Part shown: piece after piece, positions 54,654 through 62,780 of the stretch
Layout of the letters: each line of letters opens with the position of its first letter
How positions within the stretch are numbered: position 1 is the stretch's first letter
NCBI RefSeq assembly: GCF_023701485.1
Contig: NZ_JAMQBK010000043.1
Coordinates: 62,001-126,000 of the forward strand
Reading direction: 5' to 3'
DNA from: Aporhodopirellula aestuarii
GTDB taxonomy: Bacteria; Planctomycetota; Planctomycetia; Pirellulales; Pirellulaceae
Length of the DNA stretch: 64,000 bases
Translations under genes and position numbers: made by a program
The notes under the pieces: generated by a model
Seen by the model: the letters and a program-made list of their open reading frames with translations, nothing else
Database searches by the model: none
What the model was told of the DNA's origin: nothing

Positions 54654-55730
54654 ATGTCACGTACTCCTCGTTGTCGAGTTGCAGATCCTGACTGTGTTCA
54701 GGTCTTTCATGCCGTTCAGAGATGCGTCCGCAGGGCGTTTTTGTGTGGGAAAGACCATTTCACGGGTCGTTCGTACGAGCACCGCCGGCAGTGGATTCGC
54801 AGTCGACTGGAATTTTTGGCGAGTGTTTTTGGTATCGATTGCTTGACGTACGCGGTGCTTGGAAATCACCTTCACGTTGTTCTGAGAACGAGGCCAGATG
54901 TGGTCGCCACCTGGAGCGACGAGGAGGTTGCGCGGCGATGGTTGAGGTTGTTCCCGCACCGCAAGAAGAATGATGGGACTCCCGAGGAACCCACCCAACC
55001 GGAAATCGACATGATCGTCAATCAGCCCGCGGTGCTGGCTGAGCGGAGGCGGCGACTCAGCGATGTGAGTTGGTGGATGAGATGCACCGCCGAAAACATC
55101 GCGCGTCGGGCAAACCGGGAGGATTCGTGCACCGGACGATTTTGGGAGGGGCGTTTTCGGCTTCAAGTTTTGCTCGATGAAGCCAGTTTGCTTGCCTGTG
55201 CTGCCTATGTCGATCTCAATCCGATCCGTGCGGCGCTTGCGGAAACGCCGGAATCCAGTGATTACACCGGAGCGAAGGATCGGATCGATGACCTGTCGGA
55301 GCGTGTGGACCGGACGCGTCCGAGCACTCATGACTGGGAGCGGAGTCGGCGTCGTCGCAAAAGCGGATGGATGAGTCCGATCGAGATAGACGAGAAAAAC
55401 GATCCTGTTGGACCTTGTGTAGAGAGTTCGGGGCGTCGAGCCAGCAGGAAGGGGTTTCTCGCGATTTCGATGTCTCGTTATTTGGAATTGCTCGACTGGA
55501 CGGGCCGTCAGTTGCAGCGTGACAAAGTCGGGAAGATCCCTTCGCACCTGGTACCGGTTTTGAGTCGTCTCGGGCTAGATGCTCCGAGTTGGTGTGACGT
55601 TGTCAGCAAGTTTGGACGAGTCTTCAAGCGTGCAGCGGGTACACCCGAGAGTCTCGCACGGGAAGCGGTCCGTTGTGGGCAGAACTGGTTGTGCGCGAAA
55701 GAGAATCCGCTCGGACTCTCATCCATCTAA
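54654..55730 (+). CDS. REP-associated tyrosine transposase (Y1/IS200-like)
   Basis: The ATG giving MSRTPRCRVADPD is chosen (358 aa); ten upstream codons are open but unlike the family. The HUH pair that holds the metal is 'NHLHVV' (near residue 71). The conserved block 'ACAAYVDLNPIRAAL' (near residue 185) holds the Tyr that normally attacks DNA. The insertion with 'PHRKKNDGTPEEPTQPEIDM' and the basic C-terminal third are features of the longer planctomycete group. RAYT proteins act on palindromic REP-type repeats, and single-strand cutting of the repeats flanking this gene would be the expected role. Confidence 0.85.
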   Translation: MSRTPRCRVADPDCVQVFHAVQRCVRRAFLCGKDHFTGRSYEHRRQWIRSRLEFLASVFGIDCLTYAVLGNHLHVVLRTRPDVVATWSDEEVARRWLRLFPHRKKNDGTPEEPTQPEIDMIVNQPAVLAERRRRLSDVSWWMRCTAENIARRANREDSCTGRFWEGRFRLQVLLDEASLLACAAYVDLNPIRAALAETPESSDYTGAKDRIDDLSERVDRTRPSTHDWERSRRRRKSGWMSPIEIDEKNDPVGPCVESSGRRASRKGFLAISMSRYLELLDWTGRQLQRDKVGKIPSHLVPVLSRLGLDAPSWCDVVSKFGRVFKRAAGTPESLAREAVRCGQNWLCAKENPLGLSSI

Positions 55731-55899
55731 CGCGGTCAAGCTTCCCAAGTTAATCGCAAGCGAAAGCGTTCGTCGCTGCGCCGCAGGGCAGCGAACTCTT
55801 CATTCGACGCTGCCAAAGGTCTCGCTGTCGTGATATTTGAACGCATTCGTGGAGCATTTGAAGCGGTTAAGGAAATGTCAACACACGCATAGAGTCGGG

Positions 55900-56327
55900 A
55901 ATTTGGGTGGCCCCGAATTACACCGGTATTGAGTCGTCTCGGGCTAGATGCTCCGAGTTGGTGTGACGTTGTCAGCAAGTTTGGACGAGTCTTCAAGCGT
56001 GCAGCGGGTACACCCGAGAGTCTCGCACAAGAAGCGGTCCGCTGTGGGCAGAATTGGTTATGCGCGAAAGAGAATCCGCTCGGCCTCTCATCCATCTAAC
56101 GCGGTCACGCTTTCCCAAGATAATCGCAAGCGAAAGCGTTCGTCGCTGCGCGGCAAGGCAGCGAACTCTTCATTCGGCGCTGCCGGAGGTCTCACTGTCG
56201 TGATATTTGAACGTATTCGCATGCGTGGAGCATTTGAAGCGGTTAAGGAATGGTCAACACACGCATAGAGTCAGAAATTTGGGTGCCCCTAATTAGACGA
56301 AGTCTGAAATATGGGTGGCCCCAATTT
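55900..56327. repeat. Right-end repeats of the transposase element
   Basis: Three versions of AATTTGGGTGGCCCC plus AT-rich flank: at 55900-55920, at 56276-56295 (one G missing: GGGTGCCCC), and at 56308-56327. The last is the best inverted match to the left-end unit. The first two end each copy of the duplicated 3' region. Confidence 0.75.
55923..56099 (+). pseudogene. Second, truncated 3' end of a RAYT transposase gene
   Basis: About 59 codons (starting TPVLSRLGLDAPSWCDVV) repeat residues of about 301-358 of the transposase gene, 369 bases downstream, and continue into the 3' flank (to about 56295). It has no start. Among its differences from the first copy in the coding part nearly all are silent (for example GTT/GTA, CGT/CGC, AAC/AAT, TTG/TTA); one changes Arg to Gln. 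That pattern suggests this is the end of a second, once-functional element, not a decayed tandem duplicate. Confidence 0.8.
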
Positions 56328-56363
56328 GGAGACCCCTCGGCCCTCGCGCCGACGCGACGGCTA

Positions 56364-57659
56364 TTAGCGCCACTCGGCGGACACATAGTCCCTGGTGGTT
56401 GGGCCTGTGTATACCTGACGAGGACGATAGATGCGGCTGCCCCCGTCACGCACTTCCTTCCAATGCGCCATCCAGCCAGGCAGCCGACCGATGGCAAACA
56501 TGACCGTGTACATGTTCAGTGGAATCCCGATCGCGCGTAGCAGGATGCCGGAGTAGAAGTCGACATTGGGATACAAGTTACGGCTTACGAAAAAGTCGTC
56601 GGTGAGTGCAGCCTCTTCGAGCTCCCTCGCGATATCAAGCAATGGATCAGTGCGGCCCATGTTTCCCAACATTTTCGCCGCATGCTGGCGGAGGATCGCC
56701 GCACGCGGATCGTAGTTCTTGTAGACGCCGTGACCAAAGCCGTAGAGTTTTTCTTCTCTTTGCTTCACGCGTTCAATCAACGATTTGACACTTGTTCCCG
56801 AATCATGAATTCGCTGCAGCTGCTCCATCACGGCAACATTCGCACCGCCGTGTAACGGTCCCCACAACGCGCAGACGCCGGCGGCACACGAAGCAAACAG
56901 GCTTGCACCCGAAGACGCGACCATGCGGACAGTGGCGGTCGAGCAATTCTGCTCATGGTCGGCGTGTAAGATTAAGAATAGCGTCAATGCCCGCACCGCA
57001 TCTTGCAGCGGCTCATGCCGCCGCGTCGGTGTGGAGAACATCAAGTGGAGGAAATTCCGGCAATAGCTAAGTTCCGGTTCAGGATAAATCAACGGTTGGC
57101 CAATCGAGGTCTTGTAAGCATAGGCAGCCACAGTCCTGATTTTGGACATCAGACGGGCGGCCGACAACTCAAACGAGGCCTCATCCTCTTTCTCCATAAC
57201 ATCGCTGTTGTAGCACGAAAGAGTATTGATCATCGATGACAGAATCGCCATCGGATGGCCGTGGGGCGGATACCCAAGAAACGAGTTCCGCATCCCTTCG
57301 TGAATCATATCGTGTTCAGACAGCAACTCACGGAACCGAGCCAGATGGTCGCTTGAAGGCAAATCACCATAGAACAACAACAAAGCCGTTTCGACGAAGC
57401 TTGACGATTCCGCCAATTGCTCGATCGGAATCCCTCGATACCGCAAGATACCTTTCTCGCCGTCGATAAACGTGATTCCAGAACGCACCGACCCTGTGTT
57501 TCGATAACCCTCGTCTAACGTGATCATCCCCGTCTGCTCACGTAAACTTGAGATGTCGATTGCCAGCTCATTTTCACTGCCAACCACTAACGGCAGCTCG
57601 ACGCTACGGTCACCTAGGTTTAATTGCGGATTGGTCTTCGATTCGACGGTCGTACTCAT
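56364..57659 (-). CDS. gltA: Citrate synthase
   Basis: The 431-aa enzyme condenses acetyl-CoA and oxaloacetate to citrate, entering the TCA cycle. Family marks are 'GILRYRGIPIEQLAE', 'LHADHEQNCSTATVRMVASSGAS' (with catalytic His), 'GPLHGGANVAV' and 'GFGHGVYKNYDPRA', and a C-terminal 'GRLPGWMAHWKE' with the catalytic Asp region further upstream. It is the hexameric bacterial type by length and motifs. Its 3' end lies 34 bases from the transposase element; the coding sequence is intact. Confidence 0.97.
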   Translation of the reverse strand: MSTTVESKTNPQLNLGDRSVELPLVVGSENELAIDISSLREQTGMITLDEGYRNTGSVRSGITFIDGEKGILRYRGIPIEQLAESSSFVETALLLFYGDLPSSDHLARFRELLSEHDMIHEGMRNSFLGYPPHGHPMAILSSMINTLSCYNSDVMEKEDEASFELSAARLMSKIRTVAAYAYKTSIGQPLIYPEPELSYCRNFLHLMFSTPTRRHEPLQDAVRALTLFLILHADHEQNCSTATVRMVASSGASLFASCAAGVCALWGPLHGGANVAVMEQLQRIHDSGTSVKSLIERVKQREEKLYGFGHGVYKNYDPRAAILRQHAAKMLGNMGRTDPLLDIARELEEAALTDDFFVSRNLYPNVDFYSGILLRAIGIPLNMYTVMFAIGRLPGWMAHWKEVRDGGSRIYRPRQVYTGPTTRDYVSAEWR

Positions 57660-58168
57660 CTATGTGTGCTCCAGTGTTACGCTGCATCCAAAGCACAATC
57701 CGAGCAAACCGTGTACCGGGGCCGGGTTCGCACGCGGCTTGATAAGATCGCACGCAGAGTGTTCACAATTCCTGAGAATGTGTTCCCAATACGCACACTT
57801 CTCGTCGCTTTACCAAGGGGTGCTGCGAGAATTGATGCCGCAAATACCACGGTAGTGCTCGAAAACTTAGCACGTATTGTCTATCAAGCAGGCACCGCTT
57901 CTATCCGAGGCACCGGTTCGTGAGTAATCCTGCGGGGCGCTACGCACGATGTCGTACGGAGAATCGTCAAAGCGTTACCGCTTCCCCATCTTACGAATCC
58001 CTGCAATGTCAATCGGACCGGTTGCTTGAGACCAGGTCGATTGAGCAAGTGGCAAAAAGCGTGGTAGGCTACTACGGCGAAATTGCTTGGAAATGCAGTC
58101 ATCAATAGCATGTTGTATGCTGTTAATTCGCTAGCGAGACAACCGCTCACGTCAATGGACTAATCGGC
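57660..58168. other. Divergent intergenic region, citrate synthase / OPT transporter
   Basis: About 510 bases with no credible gene, tRNA or strong hairpin. Promoters for both genes should lie here. Short open frames on both strands have no features of real proteins. Confidence 0.5.
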
Positions 58169-60031
58169 ATGAAAGAAATTACTCTCCGAGTTGTTGTGCT
58201 GGGATTGTTGCTTTCGGTGATCATGGGCGCCGCGAACGTATACGTGGGATTGAAGGCTGGCATGACCGTTTCGGCATCGATCCCGGCGGCGGTGATGGCG
58301 ATGTTAATGTTCCGGCTGTTATTTCGTGACTCCAGCATCCTGGAAGCGAACCAAGTTCAGACTTGTGCGTCTGCAGGAGAGTCGCTCGCCGCCGGTATTA
58401 TCTTTACGATGCCGGCATTGATCATGATCGGGTATTGGCAGGATTTCGACTTTTGGGTGGTCACGTTCATTGCCTTATCGGGAGGATTGCTGGGCATCCT
58501 GTTCATGATTCCGATGCGTCGCGTGTTTGTGGTCGATAACAAAGATCTGGCGTATCCAGAGGGTGTCGCGTGTGCTGCCGTTTTGGAGACCGGTTCGAGT
58601 GAGAACGCTGACAAAGGTGCGGCGACGGGCCTGATCATTGGTGGAGTCGTCGGTGGGCTTGTTAAGGTCGCGGGCGGCTTTTTGGGGATGCTGCTCGATA
58701 CACTCGAAACGGCTCGCACATTCGGTGGTCGCATTTTCTATTTCGGTGGCGACCTCTCGCCGATGCTTGTGGCGGTCGGGTTCATTGTCCGTTTGAATGT
58801 CGCGGTGTTAATTTTCATTGGCGGCGCCTTGGGCTGGCTAATCGGGATTCCGCTGTATGGCAACGCGGATCTCACGATGGATCCTGTCGAGGGAGCCTAC
58901 AAGATCTGGAGCAGCCAGATTCGCTATGTCGGTGTTGGCGCGATGGTGATGGGTGGAATCAGTTCGTTATTCTCCGTACGGGCGGGTTTGATGTCTGCGA
59001 TCAGACATCTTCGCGGCGGCGTTGACGGTTCAAGCGAGGATGACTCACCGACAGCTCGCGACATTCCGACGCGCGTTGTCGTGGTGCTCGGGATCCTTTG
59101 CGTTGCGATCCTTGCATGGATCAATTTCATGTTCACGGGCGGAATCGGTATCACGTTACTGTCAACGGTTGTGATGGTGTTGATGGGATTCTTCTTCACT
59201 GCAGTAGCGAGTTACATCGTCGGTTTGGTCGGAAACTCGAACAGTCCCGTGTCGGGAATGACAATTACTGCGGTGCTTGTTTCCGGAGGCATGCTATGGC
59301 TGTTTAACTATTCCGGAATGGAAGCGATGGTGGCGACGCTCGGTGTGGCGGCGGTGGTCTGCTGTATTGCGTGTACCGCGGGAGACGTTTGCAACGACCT
59401 CAAGACGGGGGCGATCGTTGGGGCAGCGCCCTTTCGTCAGCAAATGATGCAGATTGCTGGCGTTTTCGTGGCATCGATTGTGATGGCTCCCGTGCTGACA
59501 TTGTTGCATGAGAACACGCCGGGAGGCATTGGTGGAGAGAAACTATCGGCGCCGCAAGCGAGCCTGTTCGCAAGCCTGGCACGCGGTTTCTCAGGCAACG
59601 GCGAACTTCCTTGGGGAATGATTGCGATGGGGGCCGGCCTGGGGATCGTGATTCTGTTGATCGACGCAAGGTTGCGAGCAGTTGGTTCGAAACACCGCGC
59701 TCATTTGATGCCGATTGCTGTGGGAATGTACCTGCCGTTTGGGTTGTCGACTCCGATCCTGATTGGCGGTTTGATCGCGCACCTGCATTCGCGACGCATT
59801 CCCCAGCAAGAGCATGATCGTGTGCTCCATCGAGGCATCTTATTCTCGTCGGGCATCATTGCCGGAGAAGCCTTGACGGCGGTTGGCATCGCCGGATTGG
59901 CCGCTGCTGGTGTAGCGAGCTTGGAACTCGGGCTGTCGGCTGAAACCAAGACCTGGTTATCGATCTTGGCTTGCGTCGCGATCATTTCGGTTTTCATCGC
60001 GATGGTAAAACCTCGCAACAAAGCGATTTAG
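58169..60031 (+). CDS. OPT-family oligopeptide/metal-chelate transporter
   Basis: The 620-aa integral membrane protein of the OPT superfamily has about 14-16 hydrophobic segments. The N-terminus 'LRVVVLGLLLSVIMGAANVYVGLKAGMTVSASIPAAV' is the diagnostic start of this family, as is 'SSILEANQVQTCASAGESLAAG' and 'NKDLAYPEGVACAAVLE' near residue 130. Members import oligopeptides or metal-nicotianamine-type chelates with protons. The substrate cannot be named. It is monocistronic, divergent from citrate synthase and convergent with the GltB-like gene. Confidence 0.93.
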   Translation: MKEITLRVVVLGLLLSVIMGAANVYVGLKAGMTVSASIPAAVMAMLMFRLLFRDSSILEANQVQTCASAGESLAAGIIFTMPALIMIGYWQDFDFWVVTFIALSGGLLGILFMIPMRRVFVVDNKDLAYPEGVACAAVLETGSSENADKGAATGLIIGGVVGGLVKVAGGFLGMLLDTLETARTFGGRIFYFGGDLSPMLVAVGFIVRLNVAVLIFIGGALGWLIGIPLYGNADLTMDPVEGAYKIWSSQIRYVGVGAMVMGGISSLFSVRAGLMSAIRHLRGGVDGSSEDDSPTARDIPTRVVVVLGILCVAILAWINFMFTGGIGITLLSTVVMVLMGFFFTAVASYIVGLVGNSNSPVSGMTITAVLVSGGMLWLFNYSGMEAMVATLGVAAVVCCIACTAGDVCNDLKTGAIVGAAPFRQQMMQIAGVFVASIVMAPVLTLLHENTPGGIGGEKLSAPQASLFASLARGFSGNGELPWGMIAMGAGLGIVILLIDARLRAVGSKHRAHLMPIAVGMYLPFGLSTPILIGGLIAHLHSRRIPQQEHDRVLHRGILFSSGIIAGEALTAVGIAGLAAAGVASLELGLSAETKTWLSILACVAIISVFIAMVKPRNKAI

Positions 60032-60069
60032 CTTCAGACGATGTCGCTACGGTTTTCGAGCTTGTGGCG

Positions 60070-60099
60070 GTGTTCCGCTTTGGTTTGAAAACCGAACAC
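60070..60099. terminator. Possible hairpin between convergent genes
   Basis: GTGTTC and GAACAC pair around an inner GGTTT-GA-AAACC stem, with a six-base bulge, about 40 bases after the OPT stop. It could end transcription of the OPT gene or the converging gene, but no clear T-run follows on either strand. Confidence 0.3.
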
Positions 60100-60208
60100 A
60101 CTGCCGTGACTCGCCTCTCGCCAATTCGTGATCGGCTACGTGCAAGCTCGGTGCAAGCATTTCAGGGGATTATGAAGAACCGTTCCTTGTCCCCTTTACG
60201 CGGTGCCT

Positions 60209-61687
60209 TCATACACGGTCGGTGTAACCAAAACACTCCGTCGCGGACCTGTTTTCGTAACCTGGGTTCAATATTGCGAAATGGTCGGTTGAAACAAGTG
60301 AAGGGTGTGTCACGCCGCAGGCATGACTCAGTTGCAGTAACTCCTTACGAAGCGAAACGATGTAATTTGCGAATCGTCCCGCTTTGTGGGTTGGGTCCAG
60401 CCCCTTCAATAGCCACCGATTTTGTGTCGCAACACCGGTTGGGCAATGACCGGTGTGACAGCGTTGCGCTTGGATGCAACCCAAGGCCATCATCGCTTCT
60501 CGTCCCACGTTGACCATGTCACATCCCAAGGCAAATGCCAGCAGCGCGTTCTCTGGAAACCCCAGCTTTCCTGCGCCGATGAAGATGATTTTCTGATCCA
60601 AATCGGCGTCCCTGAAGATTCGATGAACTTTGCTGAAAGCGAGTTTAAAGGGGAGAGCCACGTGATCGGAAAAGACGAGTGGCGCCGCTCCGGTTCCACC
60701 TTCACCACCGTCGATCGTGATGAAGTCGACACTCCGCCCCGACTGATTGATCTGGTCGGCCAAGTCATTCCAGAAATTGATTTGCCCAACAGCTGATTTG
60801 ATGCCGACGGGTAAACCGCTCTTGTCCGCAAGTTGTTCGACAAAATCCAGCATGCTGTCGACGTTTCGAAATTCAGTGTGTGATGCGGGACTGACGCAGT
60901 CCTTACCCATCGGAATTCCTCTGATTTTAGAAATTTCTGGAGTGATTTTGGCGGCTGGCAGCAATCCGCCTCGACCAGGTTTGGCACCCTGGCTTAACTT
61001 AATTTCGATGGCGCGTACGGGGTTCGCCGCGATCACATCAAGAAAGCGATTCATGTCAAATCGCCCTGCGGCATTTCGGCAGCCAAAATAACCGGTTCCG
61101 ATTTGCAAGATCAGTTCTCCACCATGCTGATGATGCGGTGAAACACCTCCTTCACCGGTGTTATGCAAGCATCCGGCGATTCCCGCGCCACGATTGAGCG
61201 CCTCGATCGCGGTACGACTCAGCGATCCGTAACTCATCGCGGATATGTTGACCACTGACTCTGGAACAAAACGATGGCGTCGTTGGCGATAGGCACCTAA
61301 TTCCTTGGCACACGCAATCTTATACTGCGGATCGTAGTGTTCATCTCCGGTTCCCGGTGCATTGATCGGAAAGGCCGCATGACGAATGATCAGATAACCC
61401 GACGAAGATTCCAGATCATTGTCGGTTCCAAACCCGAAGTAGTTGTTCTCCTTCTTCGACGATGCGTAGACCCACCGCCGTTCATCACGACTGAAGGGAC
61501 GCTCTTCATCGTTGCCCGTGACAATGTATTGCCGTAGTTCGGGGCCGACCGCTTCGAGCCAATATCGGAAATGCCCGATGATCGGAAAGTTATGCAGGAT
61601 CGCGTGTTTGGATTGCAGCAGATCAAAGGTAATCCAGATGACCAGACCGATCACGGTAATCACGCTGATCATTTCGAGCCAATACAT
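60209..61687 (-). CDS. FMN-binding glutamate synthase-family protein (GltB-like)
   Basis: The 492-aa protein has one N-terminal membrane helix (about 7-24) and a (beta/alpha)8 barrel like the central/FMN region of the glutamate synthase large subunit. Marks are 'NISAMSYGSLSRTAIEALNRGA', 'HNTGEGGVSPHHQHGGELILQIGTGYFG', 'IEIKLSQGAKPGRGG', 'IDGGEGGTGAAP' and the Fe-S-type cysteines 'CIQAQRCHTGHCPTG'. It has no amidotransferase domain, so it cannot by itself make glutamate from glutamine; such stand-alone proteins may be membrane-linked FMN oxidoreductases of unknown substrate. It is convergent with the OPT gene. Confidence 0.92.
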   Translation of the reverse strand: MYWLEMISVITVIGLVIWITFDLLQSKHAILHNFPIIGHFRYWLEAVGPELRQYIVTGNDEERPFSRDERRWVYASSKKENNYFGFGTDNDLESSSGYLIIRHAAFPINAPGTGDEHYDPQYKIACAKELGAYRQRRHRFVPESVVNISAMSYGSLSRTAIEALNRGAGIAGCLHNTGEGGVSPHHQHGGELILQIGTGYFGCRNAAGRFDMNRFLDVIAANPVRAIEIKLSQGAKPGRGGLLPAAKITPEISKIRGIPMGKDCVSPASHTEFRNVDSMLDFVEQLADKSGLPVGIKSAVGQINFWNDLADQINQSGRSVDFITIDGGEGGTGAAPLVFSDHVALPFKLAFSKVHRIFRDADLDQKIIFIGAGKLGFPENALLAFALGCDMVNVGREAMMALGCIQAQRCHTGHCPTGVATQNRWLLKGLDPTHKAGRFANYIVSLRKELLQLSHACGVTHPSLVSTDHFAILNPGYENRSATECFGYTDRV

Positions 61688-62645
61688 GTTGAACTCTTCT
61701 CGTTGATGGAGTTACCTGGATACGATGACAATTCGTGATCGCATCGGTTCATAAAACGATTCTAGTCTTTATGAACTTGGTTCGGTTTACTTGGCATCGA
61801 TTTTCGCTTCGTTTTGAACGCTCTGGGAGAAAAATCTTGTCCACTGCGATCCGCCAACTTCGATTGCGACGCGATACTGCAGAGCAACCGACCAAGCGGT
61901 GCCTGCCCACATGTCGGATACCGTCCTCGGGCAGTTGAGATCAGGAAGCATTCATTCGAGTTTCTTCGAATCCGCGATCATTCTTTCGGAAATCAGTCAA
62001 ACACGGATGAGGTGTCTATTCCGTGCCGACTTCGAGATGGATCGATCTCAATCAAGAGAACCGTCGTCGTTCAAAAGTGCAGTTGCAGCATCCACCGACT
62101 TGAGATTTTTCACACGAGCGGCTTTCGTGGATGGTTCCAGACGATTAATGAACTGCCGGGGATTACGAGTTCCATATGCGCAAATGCGGTACCGAGCTCG
62201 TGGCGTGCGTTTAGTTGAGGCCGAGCCACTGATCAGGCTCGGTATTGGCGGCGAACTGCTAGTGGAAGCCTGCAGCGGTTTGTTGGTTTGGTCGGTTGCT
62301 GGAAAACGACGGTGAGACAGGGACCGATTGATGCTTGGGCCAGTGAGACTTGACGGTATCCCCGTCCCCAAAGAAAGTCTGACGAAGCACGACACGACCT
62401 TGGGGTGTGAGCCATTTGACACTGTGCAAATGGTCTCACTTGTGACAAACAGTCGCAGCAAACTCCGCACTGGGGTCGCGGAATGGAGTCGATCCGAAAA
62501 TCGATATCAAGTGCGGCGCCAAACGATTTCCGACGAGGAGGCAATGTGTTTGTTGGTATCACAGTCGACCCATTTGGCTAAAGGCGGCGGACTTTGGTAG
62601 GCCTCGTGTGGTATCGCTTGAAGAACACGTAGTCGCATTTTCAAG

Positions 62646-62768
62646 ATGACGAAGGCTCTCGATACGTGGCGCGTACTCCAGAACGTGGACAACGGTCTGG
62701 CGGATGTAGACGCTAGACGAGTTTTTCTGGCACGTGGATTGCCTTGGTTATCGACGGAGGGGCAGTGA
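62646..62768 (+). CDS. Small open frame (40 aa) before the decarboxylase
   Basis: A 40-codon frame (MTKALDTWRVLQNVDNGLAD at its start) ends in TGA 12 bases before the decarboxylase ATG; the last base of the stop is the first base of the AGGAG site. This would allow translational coupling. It matches no known family and lacks its own clear ribosome site, so it may be chance. Confidence 0.2.
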   Translation: MTKALDTWRVLQNVDNGLADVDARRVFLARGLPWLSTEGQ

Positions 62769-62772
62769 GGAG
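62768..62772 (+). promoter_or_regulatory. Ribosome binding site of the exported decarboxylase
   Basis: AGGAG, 8 bases before the ATG at 62781, an unusually good Shine-Dalgarno site for this window. It supports this start and therefore the signal peptide. Confidence 0.75.
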
Positions 62773-62780
62773 CAATAACC

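Larger units (their letters stand above)
54537..56330. mobile_element. REP-associated tyrosine transposase (RAYT) element with inverted ends
   Basis: A transposase gene of the REP-associated type is bracketed by a 12-base core, direct on the left and inverted on the right, and the right part contains a second 3' end. It lies between the lyase-like gene and citrate synthase without disrupting either. Details are given for the repeats, the CDS and the partial copy. Whether it is still mobile is unknown. Confidence 0.7.
61688..62780. other. Gene-poor region upstream of the exported decarboxylase
   Basis: About 1.1 kb in which no open frame on either strand shows a recognisable domain, signal or good start site, though frames of 100-140 codons occur. 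A perfect hairpin (CCGAGCC-ACTGATCA-GGCTCGG) sits at 62221-62242 without a T-run. Broken or taxon-specific genes cannot be excluded. The promoter of the decarboxylase should be near its right end. Confidence 0.45.

Noticed and set aside
54537-56330. Classical insertion sequence with DDE transposase
   Set aside because: The protein has HUH and Tyr motifs, not DDE; no target duplication is visible, and the ends are short palindrome-like units as in RAYT systems.
60209-61687. Full glutamate synthase (GltB)
   Set aside because: The amidotransferase and the C-terminal beta-helix domain are missing and an N-terminal membrane helix is present, so only the FMN/Fe-S barrel is shared.
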